From NCBI GenBank assembly GCA_014338405.1, contig JTDE01000285.1, positions 1 through 64,000 on the forward strand: DNA of 64,000 bases, in the 5' to 3' direction. Below are positions 1 through 9,865 of the stretch, one piece after another. A program made the translations under genes and the position numbers. Position 1 is the stretch's first letter; the number at the start of each line of letters is the position of its first letter. Below the pieces are notes generated by a model. It searched no databases, had not been told where the DNA came from, and saw nothing but the letters and a program-made list of their open reading frames with translations. The DNA is from Paragonimus skrjabini miyazakii (Eukaryota; Platyhelminthes; Trematoda; Plagiorchiida; Troglotrematidae).

Positions 1-1506
1 TTCCATTGTCTTGATCGATTGTAACCAGTACGATTAAAACCAGGTAGAGTGGTTGTCCCTATCTGGAGTTGCTGAACGCTTAGCCGGTCAAGGTTTGCAC
101 CGAGACCGCCCAGTCGGCACCACGAGGAGGTGGTTCAGCGCGCCGACTGAGCTTGACCTCATTCCGGAAATTAAGTTCTCTTGCTAGCCTACTTTAGCTT
201 TTCCTAGTAGTATAAAATATGAGTAAATTTAGCTTCTAGTCATCTGATGTCCGGTCTATCATGCGGCTCCAGTAACAAATCAGATTGTGCTTCCTATGCT
301 ACAAACCATCCCTTGGATCCACTACAAGCAATATTACTACACATTTTGAGACGCCCCTCAGGGTTCTTTTAAACGCCAACTTAATCGATTAATACGAAAA
401 AATCCCACGGTCCAGTGTTTTGACTTGTCCCACTTCAACCCGCAAGCGTGAAACACTTACATTTCACCTAACATTGCGGTGCCCGTGCTTAAGCCTGATG
501 TATTTCAACGAATTTGTTGTTGTCACGGGTGTTTCAGTAATCGATATTCTAATCATCTTTGATCAACAATGGTAAGTGGCCTAGTAACCATTTCTCGTTT
601 TACACTGTGTATGGCCTTCTGCCCGACTCAGCACATTTCCGTCGCCGTCCTTTACACATTGATCGATGGAGAATAGGAAACTGGTAGTGAATACCGAAAG
701 TCTAGTGCACACACAAAAGTACATCAAGTTAAGTTGATTAGCGTTCCTGTTTCTCTTGTTTGAGGAATACTGTCTGCCTCCAGTCACTTGTTTTGTCTAA
801 GAGTGCTTAGCATTTATTGCAACTGCCTCGTTTGCCATGGGACTCGTATTAACATCCTCTGATATCATCACGAGTGATGAAATTGGTTTCGGGTGGTCTA
901 CTGAAGGAGACTTGTAAGCAAAGAAAAGTTTCAAATGGTCACGGAGATGTCGAGAATATACTCGAAAAAGCATACTCTTTTGCAGTTATAATGCTTCTAC
1001 AGACCTGGAAATGAAGGATTCCAATTATTTAGTGAACACCGCCACACTCATATCCGTAACAAAGTTAAAACAGTTGAAATGAAGAAAGCTGGCAAGATTG
1101 CAAGTCTGAACAAGTGTAATGTAGGTAAGTGAAGAGAGTACGTTAATGTAAACATTAAACGCTAAAATTTTGCTCACGATGTGAGTTACCTTAAATAGTA
1201 TGCGTTTAACTAATGAATCCAAATGGTTGATTTATTTTGAAAATCCGATTGGATTTCAAGACAGTTCGTGAACACAAATTCAAACTCGCTTTTGTGGATT
1301 CAGTTGTTCATTAGAATCCTAGTCCGGTCATTATCTCCGTGGTGGACGTACATGGCAACGCACCCCACCAGTCATTGGAAGAGGAATCGGACAATTTGTT
1401 GGATCACTTTATTTTCCCCGGCTTTCTTCATTAACAAATTCTGCACATGTGGGTTGCCGTTCCGGTAACTGGCCTCCCACTGTTAGTTCCTGGTCACGGC
1501 ACCAAT
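1..1506. other. AT-rich non-coding stretch, no gene recognised
   Basis: I see no recognisable coding region, RNA gene or repeat family here. Open frames are short (under 70 codons), lie on both strands and look like chance. Positions 61-180 are richer in G and C than the surroundings, but I could not match them to anything else in the window. It may be intergenic or intronic. Confidence 0.4.
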
Positions 1507-1807
1507 TGTTGTGATCCAATAACGCGGATGGCGCAAGGGTTATTTATTCGACCAAGCAATACAAGGGTTAAGCATTGAAACAAAACCACTCATTTGCACG
1601 CGGTATTCAGCCTCAAACCGTCTCGGCTGCCGCAGACGTCAATGCTCAGTTCCATTAAGTAGCAGGGACTCCTATGGGTGATATTGCACTCTGATTTTCC
1701 TTCCTGCACTTTCCTGCGGCTTTTACCACGTCAAAATATATGCTCCGGTCCCGCTACTGAATAGCAGTTGTATGAGTAGTATGTCACGGTCGCTCAACTC
1801 CACTGCA
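1507..1807 (-). mobile_element. Solo LTR of the Ty3/gypsy element family
   Basis: This stretch aligns along its whole length with the 3' LTR of the gypsy element at 22433-22746. Shared blocks include TGTTGTG at the plus-strand left end, AACGCGGATGGC, GTTCCATTAAGTAGCAGGGA, TCCTTCCTGCACTTT and ATATATGCTCCGGTCC. Read on the minus strand it starts TGCAGT and ends CAACA, so it has TG...CA termini. No retrotransposon coding sequence lies next to it on either side, so it is a solo LTR left by LTR-LTR recombination or a remnant of a lost element. It is about 300 bp. I could not find a clean target-site duplication: the flanks are CCAAT and CAAGT. Confidence 0.8.
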
Positions 1808-2020
1808 CAAGTTAATGTGGTTAACTCAGACAGGGAGGTTTAGGCACTACCATTCTTCCACATGTTACTCGAAAAGGATGTCTCAGTGTGAGCTCATGCG
1901 ATGCTTAGCACGTATTTTTTGTGTCTCCTTCTGGCGCTGCCCTGCTTCGTATAGCATTAGATCACGAGCTAGCTGAATCCTACACCCTTCATTTCCGCCC
2001 CTCTGTGAACGATTGAGCCA

Positions 2021-2064
<44 letters not shown>

Positions 2065-3158
2065 TATGATGTAACATACAGCGTGGGATCTATTGAAGGT
2101 TGAATGAGTCTTGTGTCTGCACACAGGCTGATTGGTTACTTCTCCTTGATGCTGATACCAATCGACTGAACTTCATCTAATGCAGTGATTTCCAAGACTC
2201 CTACAATACTGTCATCTATCCCATATTTTATTATTTCAAAAAAGGTACTCCTTTCTTGGTGTATCACCTAAAGAAAAGTCATTGATTATCTGTACAGTAT
2301 AAGAAATTACGAGATGGTACGCCTGAAGACTAACTGGAAAGCTTCAACGAGACTGTCTTACCAAACCACCACTGTCGAGGATCGATGTAGCACGTTCGTA
2401 TACTTATCACAGTGTTTGTCAGTCATATTTGCACGGCGTCACAGTGAACTCACATAACTGTCGATATGAGATAGAATCTTACTCAGTTGCACAACTTAGT
2501 TAAAGCAGGCCGTCAGGTTGTTCCGTGATGCACACTACTTACTAATTTTGCACTAATGTCCTCCAAACTCTATGAACTAAGTGATACGCAATTATTGTGC
2601 CGAATAACATTGCAATACAATCTTTGCAATCTTTGCAATACAATCACCAGTGAATGTATACATCACAATGCGAATTCAACATACTTAATCCTTAACCTGG
2701 AGTGAATGCTGTGACTAACAAACATATCCGACTTCACTTAGATGATATACAACATTGATAAACTAACTGTTGGCTAAGCAACTAAACCGATTGGTAAAAA
2801 CGGTCAAGTTTTCTTTCTACATTGTCGGCATGTGGCATCAGATCGCACTGTTAATCAGTTTCTGCTTTTCTCATGGTGATTCTTCGTTTAAGTATGACTC
2901 TGGACTCGTAAGGTTTAGTTGAAAATCGATTCAATAACTGCGAGGAAAGGAATTCTTCAGGTCGACATATCTATTAGGACACATGGAACTGATGAATAGG
3001 AGGGCATTTTGAACTTCATATAGATTGGACATAATCCACGATTGAGAGGTTGGACTGGATTTAACAGGACAGCTGCTGTCTCCTTTCGAGGCGATCGGGC
3101 AACCTGATCAGTACTCATAAGCAAAAGTGGTTGAATGTTCACATGTGATTATTCGGTC
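1808..3158. other. Non-coding stretch with a TA microsatellite
   Basis: Apart from the (TA)n tract at 2022-2062 I see no gene or repeat family. Open frames are short and scattered over both strands. Confidence 0.4.
2022..2062. repeat. (TA)n microsatellite
   Basis: About 20 uninterrupted TA dinucleotides. On the minus strand it gives a false Tyr-Ile repeat in a short open frame. Confidence 0.95.
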
Positions 3159-3425
3159 GTGCCTAATGTGAAGTCAACGGCGCAGTGGAAAACATGGTTG
3201 CCTCATGAACAGCGTGACCGTAGCTCTAGTCCCGGCTGTGGCGAGGATATGCACTACTGACGAGCTCAAATGAGATCGAAACTCGAGTCTAGTGTTTGTT
3301 TTCGAAAGGGATCGACTGGAAAGTCTATGGGAATGCCACAGCTGCGATCAATTGTAGGTGATGTTCAGTCTATGTGAAAATTGTAGACGTGTCGACCGGT
3401 GTATATTATCAGCATATTGTACACG
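3159..3425 (+). mobile_element. tRNA-related SINE, family 2, copy A
   Basis: The head contains GAAGTCAACGGCGCAGTGG, which resembles a pol III A box, and CTAGTCCCGGC in B-box position. It is followed by GAGGATATGCACTACTGACG and a body containing TCGACTGGAAAGTCTATG. The same order of blocks occurs in minus orientation at 26455-26690 and 44470-44665, and in 5'-truncated plus orientation at 26845-26995. Four copies sharing the body and three sharing the head support a dispersed short element. The copies are quite diverged from one another, so the family is old. The 3' boundary is approximate; no clear target-site duplication was found. Confidence 0.65.
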
Positions 3426-6400
3426 TTGTTAATTCCACACTTATCCCGTTGACCAGAAGAAAAAAACTAGCTTATTCTCACGAACTGCTCTTATGCAGGG
3501 TCTCTGGGGCATGGTAGTTTGTGACATGCTAAATAACAGCCTTCTTCAATATAATGTATTCCAAAACCATTGCACTTATCTGTCGGTTTTTTCTTCTTAT
3601 CATGTAATGGTTAACACGCACAACACCTACTCGGATTGATCCACTTTATCAACAACGCATGCTTAGACTCGTTAATGCTGATCGGTTGTAGTTACTACCT
3701 AACCACCATAATAGTATTGTATACTACACGTGGCTGGCGTATTAACGAGACTTATTCAGAATGCATGAGTTCAGTAAAGTGAGTCCCCAAGAGGGAATGA
3801 AAAAATCTCAATCTGAAGTCTGATTGAAGCATCCATTTAACCCCCCGGTCTCAGATGTGAGTGCTATCATCAGATCGATTTCCTAAGCATGCATATTAAC
3901 AGATACGACAAGACTTGGCTGTTATTGTTCATTCATTAGGCAGTGTACAGTTCTTATAGTGGGCAGTGTGTGTGTGCCTGCTGATAGACTCCACGTCGAA
4001 GGGCTACCGTCGCCCTTTAGCCTAACGAAATCATTCAGCAGTTTTGAAAGATAATCAAGCAATTATTCGTGACTGACAGGTAAATGCACAGACCAGAAGC
4101 GGTAAGGCTGTGTCACGTAAGATCATCCTGCAAACTTGTGCCTCATGTGATTCCAGCCATTTGGTTGACTGATAAGATCCTCGACAGTTCAGTTATCAAC
4201 CAGTTCTGCTCTCCCATGGATAAATATTTTCAGCCTTCTACCTTGGTTGATGAATACAACCAGTTTTTAAAAAACTGGAATCAAACAATTTATCGAACCA
4301 GATCAGGAAAATTAAAAATATACTGTCAACAGAATATAGTTCCCGATTGATAACGGTATCAACTCCAAGGGATAACTTTGTCTGACTTGAGTGGTGGTGT
4401 TTGCCAGTTCATCATCGGGAAATAAATGAGGACGAATGCTTTCAGCAATCTAAGGAGAGTCTGAAACTCTACATTGGCAATCATGCCATTAAGATTGTGA
4501 CGAGTATGGACCGGAATCGAAGCGCTTCATCATGACGAAGGATATGTATACACGGCAGACGAGATGCATAAGCTTCCGTAGATTATTGCTGAGGTGCTCC
4601 GGTTTACTCCCACGTTTTTAATTCAAAATCCTAATTGTATTCCTTAAAGTCAAGGAGGTCAAAATGCTACATTATTGTTTGAGACGACCTCTGGACTTAG
4701 ACTGCGTCAAACATTGGTCTACGACTCGCCACCACTCACGTTCGGAATTGCGTGTTTGGCATCTTTTGGTTAACTTTCCCATGCAACTGGGGTCCCAGTA
4801 CAGGTATGCTTGGGCTGCTGTGTTCACCTGATACAGGAAGATATGTTGTAGAGGCCCCCAACCAACTGCTGAAACGCTATGTTGGTACTAGAACCGGACA
4901 ACCTTTGAAATGCTCCAACAAATAACGAATCAGCACCGAGGCCCCCCACATTAGCTAAGTGTGTTTTCGACCCCCACCCCAGGGCTAAACAACCACTCGA
5001 TTTCGCGAAGTAATTCGGCAAGCCCCGTCGATCACGTTTGGGCCGAGTGAACAGTCGTGTCTGCTATCTAGGTGTCCAACAAACAGGACCACTGCGTCTC
5101 CGTCGCGCTCGCCTACATACACAGGCATAGCGCACACGTGCGTGTGTGTGTGTGTGCGCAGGCTCTGTCACCTGTGCCTGTCTGATGTCCAAAACGAGGA
5201 CGTGACCATTTCAGTCAGACAGGACAGACAGACTCGCAGAAAGACACGCGGGCAAGCATGCACACAAATGGCGCGAAGTGCCGACGCCTGAGTAGTTGTG
5301 TTCGTGCCATGGGTCGCAGGACGTAGCACACGTCTACGTCATAAACGTTCGCTCGATCAATGGACTGTAACATACATAGCGAATTAGTTTCTCGTTGGTC
5401 AGCCTGAGCGTGTCAGAACGGTCACCGCGGCTTGTATCAGGCTCGGACGGTGCTAATCCGGTAGACCTGATTAAAGAGCAGCAACGCGAAACAAGGATTA
5501 AACTTTTGAGGGGCAAAGCTCTCTACCATAGCGTTAATGGAGCGGTTATTGACAAATGAGAATGGACTTAATTAGGTTAATTCTTGTTCCCAGCATAAAC
5601 AGAAATCCCGCGTTTCGTTTCCATCTATCAGGGCTCATTCAAAAACCTCGTATGGACATGTGAACGAGCTCGACAAACTAACTCTTTAGTAGTTACCACA
5701 ACATCCTGGAGGCCCGGTCACTTACCCAAGGGGGAGTCGCTTTCTTACCCATGCAAGTGGACACTCTAGAACAAAACACGCTGATCAGTTGATCAGTCCC
5801 AACATCACGGGCATGGAAGCGAGATCACAAATAGGTAGTTGTCAAAACATTTCATTCCCAACAATAACTTTTGTCTGGTCTTCGTTAATAGGTGATACGA
5901 AGAACCCTAGTCCTAAGATGTTTATGAAATTTTTCTTTTCATCAACTTATAAAGACTTAGGCAGCTAGGATGACAACGAAATCATACTTCAACTTTTCAG
6001 AAACTTAGGTTCGTCCGCTGTCTATTCTTAAGCAGATTAAATCCTACAGTTCTAACTGTTGAGCTTATTTTGTCGATAATCCTACGGTCATGTAATTCTA
6101 GCTAGCTGCTCAAAAACCCATTTATCTCTGTGAGCGAAGCATTTGCAGGTGAAGTACATACATCACGTGAGAATATTCGTTTAGCACTTTTGTAACATGC
6201 AAGCCGGCCGTCCTACGGATCAACTTTGAAGCAACGTGGAGACACTGGGGGACAGCGTTCTTCTGAAGTAGGGGTTCCAACAACAGTCCTGTAAAGGGAA
6301 AGGACGAGAACCAGCATGAGCCAATGGCCCCGTAAGCCATGCACAAGACTTACACAAACGACAACCGAAACTGCGTCAACAAAACAGCAACACACCTTGT

Positions 6401-6611
6401 TATGCAATTCAAATTCAACCCGTGCGCGCTTGTTGGTTTCGACTACACGTTACACTAGTGCTTAACCAGGAATTCTCTCCATACGGTTGAAAACATTATC
6501 CTATTTCTTGTGTGACAGTCTTACGAATTAACACATTTTTTCGTAGAAAAATCGAACACATGAATCAAAATAGACCGGAAGCACAATAGTAGAACCCTAC
6601 CGAAGGTAAAC
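3426..6611. other. Long stretch with no recognised gene
   Basis: No coding region can be supported. A plus-strand frame of 88 codons at 4084-4350 has no recognisable domain and no convincing splice context. Positions 5040-5330 are unusually rich in G, C and CA/GT dinucleotides compared with the surrounding AT-rich DNA. Otherwise this looks like ordinary intergenic or intronic sequence. Confidence 0.4.
5137..5156. repeat. Short (GT)n tract in a G+C-rich patch
   Basis: A short run of alternating G and T, preceded by a CACACGTG sequence, inside a locally G+C-rich patch (about 5040-5330). Confidence 0.8.
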
Positions 6612-6624
6612 AAGTTGAAATTTA
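6612..6624. repeat. Left 13-bp target-site duplication of the palindromic SINE
   Basis: AAGTTGAAATTTA here is repeated exactly at 6873-6885, at the other end of the SINE. Thirteen base pairs fits target-primed insertion by LINE machinery. Its last six bases (AATTTA) also pair with the right end of the palindrome, so the 5' junction shows microhomology. Confidence 0.75.
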
Positions 6625-6872
6625 GATGAGACCCAACTGTGAAAAGTCAGGGCTTCGGCTGGATTCGAACCAGCGACAGACACACCATGCCTCAACGCGG
6701 CAAGGGCTCTACCAGCTGAGCTACGAAGCTTCGTAGCTCAGCTGGTAGAGCCCTTGCCGCGTTGAGGCATGGTGTGTCTGTCGCTGGTTCGAATCCAGCC
6801 GAAGCCCTGACTTTTCACAGTTGGGTCTCATCTAAATTCATAAATCTGCCACACTACTTATTAGTAATACAA
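6625..6872. mobile_element. Inverted-dimer tRNA-derived SINE; perfect zero-spacer palindrome
   Basis: Two tRNA-like monomers lie head to head around AAGCTT at 6726-6731. Arms 6619-6728 and 6729-6838 are identical inverted repeats of 110 bp with no spacer, as far as I can check base by base. The right monomer reads CTTCGTAGCTCAGCTGGTAG (A box), then GGTTCGAATCC (B box). GCTTCG pairs with CGAAGC as an acceptor-like stem, GCTC with GAGC as the D stem, and GCTGG with CCAGC around TTCGAAT as the T arm. The anticodon region is irregular and about 13 bases separate it from the T arm, so this is a SINE head rather than a normal tRNA gene. The right side continues to TTATTAGTAATAC, a tail shared with the copy at 49 kb. 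The flanking 13-bp duplication supports one retroposition event. Confidence 0.85.
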
Positions 6873-6885
6873 AAGTTGAAATTTA
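6873..6885. repeat. Right 13-bp target-site duplication of the palindromic SINE
   Basis: Exact copy of 6612-6624. It directly follows the SINE 3' tail TTAGTAATACAA. Confidence 0.75.
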
Positions 6886-8599
6886 TCATCAATTTCATGC
6901 TAGAGACCACGCAAACCAATACTATCATCGCGAAGACTTATTTACGAACAGTCAGCTGATATTTTCAAAGGCTTAGTATGATCACTAAGATATTACTAGC
7001 ACTTCTATAGCAGTCAGAAATTTCACCAATCTCAATAAAGTCGTCAAAAATATTAGCAAAATGAATATTGAGCAGCTCAGCATATTCATCAGGAATTCTT
7101 AGCTATAGTCCATCCAGTGTGCTTACTTTGCTCGGCTTTGGTTGCCTTGTTTGATTCTACAGTGTTGAACACCCAGTCGGAGCTGTGGATTTCCGCCTTG
7201 TGCATAGTCATGAGCACGTAAACTATCGTTTGTAATATCGTGCGATGGGAAAAAGTATGGAGGTGATATCCTCGACTGTATGCTGGAATGCGTATTCCGT
7301 TGCCAAACTGCTCACAGCTACATGAAACGCATTGTGAAAAATGATCTCTGCCTGACTGTGTTACAGAAAGATGGGATGTCAAATGTTCCAGCTACTGTCT
7401 GGTTGTGTAAACAAGAACTCAGGATAAACGAAAAAGAACTTCTTGGATCTTGAGTGAACTATACACTTGGCAACTAATACTTAGAAAAGGGGTCTAGTGA
7501 TTAATTTTTAGAAATGGATCACTATCATTCTCCTTATGTGCACCAGAATTTGGTACGAGATTTGCTATTGGCAGCGTACACTAATAGTTTACATGGCACT
7601 ATGTTCTCAGTGTGAGACTACAGACTTCTAAATTTACCCCGACCGAGTGCATTCTGAAAATATGCTAACCTGTATCCGAGCATTGTTCTCTCTCCTTCTC
7701 TAGATGTTCAGGATGGAAGCTTGAAACCGCCGGCCCAATTTTTTGCTGAAGAGTATATGTAGCAATACGTTTGCTATGTAACTGGCTTCATTGTTCTCTG
7801 GCTAAGGTTTTTGTGTAACTGTATGTCTTTTTCACGTGTCCTCCCAAAACTAGTTAAAAAAGCCTTTGACATTTTACGGTGAAATTGTTGTCTGTTCTTC
7901 CAATGTGAAGACATCAGAGATTCTCATTAACTAGGTATTTTTGTGATAGAGATATTTTATCAGTTCATATCGGTTACTGAGTGCAATTGAAACTGGTGAC
8001 AAGCAAGTGAGACAGTTCACTGTGTGTACCGTCGTAAAACGAAACGATCCGGTTGAAAATGAGGTGCACATCAATAGAAAACCATCCATAATAGTACAAT
8101 ATAATGATAATCCAGGCAACGTGGTCACATTCAAGTCGAGTTAAACACGCTCGTTAAGCCAAGAATTCTTTCGTAATTATTTAAGTGTCATGGTTAGACA
8201 TAATAATACCAATAAATCCAGGGGCCTAACACTTTGAAGATGTAGTCTGCTGACCTTCTTCTGCTACTGCGTTACGGACGATAATTTCGGATGTATTACT
8301 CTGATCGGAGATTCGGAACCAGCAACCAAAATCGAGGTCCACAACTGGATTTCGGCTTCCAAATTTCTACCCTAGCTGATCTCGTGCCGCCCTCTTTTCC
8401 AAAAAGGTGTAGAGGCGTTAGTTGTAGCTCTGAAGCAGCTGTTTCAACTTGCGTGGATAACGGAGACCATCCATCCATCACTTTATAGTAGTGCCAATAT
8501 TGAAGAAAAGTGTTCGATACTCTAGCGTAAACCATAGTGCAATTAGCTTGACCCCAACTAGGGCTCTGGCATCCGTTATACTTCGTTGACTCATTGCAG
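6886..8599. other. Non-coding stretch, no gene recognised
   Basis: No domain or repeat family recognised. The longest frame is 97 codons on the minus strand at 7089-7382, with no recognisable similarity. A pair of opposed frames at 8291-8535 also looks like chance. Confidence 0.35.
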
Positions 8600-9865
8600 T
8601 TCGAGAGACAAACATTAGGGAGGAAAAGGCTTTGTCCTGGTTGAGAATGTTTTGATCAAATTTTTACTCTTTGTTAGAGTTTGGAGCAACGTCACGTGTA
8701 CCGTCGACCGACTATTGCTGTATTTGTCGATTATAAAGGTACATTCGATTCGGTCAATCGATCTACACCTTTACAATAGCTTAAAAGCAGAAGTATACAG
8801 ACCAAGTATGTGAACATACTGTCAGCGCTTTATTCCCATATTTCAAATGAGGTTATAGTTTACGGTTAACTGTCTGACAGTTTCAGCATCAGGTGCGGCG
8901 TACGTCAAATCTGTAAACTTTCATCATCTTTGTTTTAATTTGTAGTGAACGAAATACTGGAAGACATTCTGCAACGCTTATGACTTGGTGAAAGACTGAC
9001 TGGTCTTGAGCATGATGAAGACAAGGTGTTACGGTTTGAAAATATACAGGTAGCACAAACATTGTCGAACATAAGACTGCGCTTATTACGTATGTTCAGT
9101 GTTGGGTATTGTATATATGTAATTTGCCGAGCGGTTTACGCATCTGAGAGGTTGTACCGGTAGTGGCAGACGTATAGGGTGTAAGGTGGAAGTCCGCATC
9201 ACTAAGGTCAAAATGGCATTTGCCAACTTAAAGCATTTCTGGCAACAGAGATTTAAGCACAGAAGAGGTTAGAAAGCGGAGATTACGTAGTAATTTATAT
9301 TTTGTCCAGCCTTTAGGATTACAAAGATTTAAATGGTTAGACAATATGTTAAGCATGTCAACTAATAGTATGCCACACCCAGCAATCTCCGACTAACATA
9401 AAATGCCAGGTGACCACATGATGACCTGGCTTAAAGAAACAAAGACGTTCACCAAGAGGTTCGCTGTTGCTGTTCGTCTCCCGGACTAACGCCCTCGCTA
9501 CTCATAAGTCGATGACCGGAAATCTTAAATGAGATGACAGCTAGCTGAGCTCAATGTCGTGAATATTGTCATTGTTTGATCGAGTTTTCTGTGAAGTAAT
9601 GCGGGACAATGGAAGCTGTCTTACTGTTGAAATTTTACATTTATGGCTCAGCTGTTTGTTTACAAGCTAAAAGTATCTTGATGTTGAATGTTTATGTATA
9701 GACGTAGCTATTTTTAGTAGTTTTTTCGCTTTCTTTATTTTGTTGACTAGGGTTTGTTTTTTTCTTCATATTTGTGTGGTAGGTCACCCTCATTGCGAAC
9801 TATTAATGTATTGTTGTCTTTGATGATGATGAGGAGGAGGAGGAGAGGGAGTGAAGGGATCTAAC
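8600..9865 (+). mobile_element. Decayed LINE, family B (RT and C-terminal remnants)
   Basis: Reading across several frames gives fragments of a non-LTR reverse transcriptase. TIAVFVDYKGTFDSVNR near 8715-8765 matches the usual V-F-x-D-x-K-x-x-F-D-S-V block. GVRQ, followed by a degenerate S-x-L-F, lies near 8890-8940. NEILEDILQRL is near 8946-8980. MAFANLKHFW is near 9212-9240. A C-terminal MTWLKETKTFTKRF block followed by an R-L-P-D sequence lies near 9420-9490. The catalytic Y-A-D-D region reads H-D-E-D near 9010. Stops and frameshifts are frequent, so it is dead. The 3' end is a T-rich UTR finishing in a TGATGA/GGAGGA simple repeat, typical of some LINE tails. This is a different family from the LINE at 12.5, 44.7 and 61.7 kb. 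Clade (CR1-like or RTE-like) cannot be decided by eye. Confidence 0.7.
9821..9848. repeat. (GAT)n/(GGA)n simple repeat at a LINE 3' end
   Basis: GATGATGATGA runs into GGAGGAGGAGGA directly after the T-rich 3' region of the family B LINE remnant. This position fits a LINE tail. Confidence 0.8.

Noticed and set aside
1883..2077. Frame with an Ile-Tyr repeat
   Set aside because: It is a translation of the TA microsatellite.
6728..6805. A functional tRNA gene
   Set aside because: A and B boxes and stems are present, but the anticodon stem-loop is irregular and the stretch before the T arm is too long. The sequence also recurs with a shared tail and target-site duplication, as a SINE does.
6762..6959. 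65-codon open frame starting MRHGVSVAGSNPAEAL
   Set aside because: It is the tRNA-like SINE and its tail read as protein; the Gly-Ser-Asn-Pro-Ala-Glu stretch is the translated B box region.
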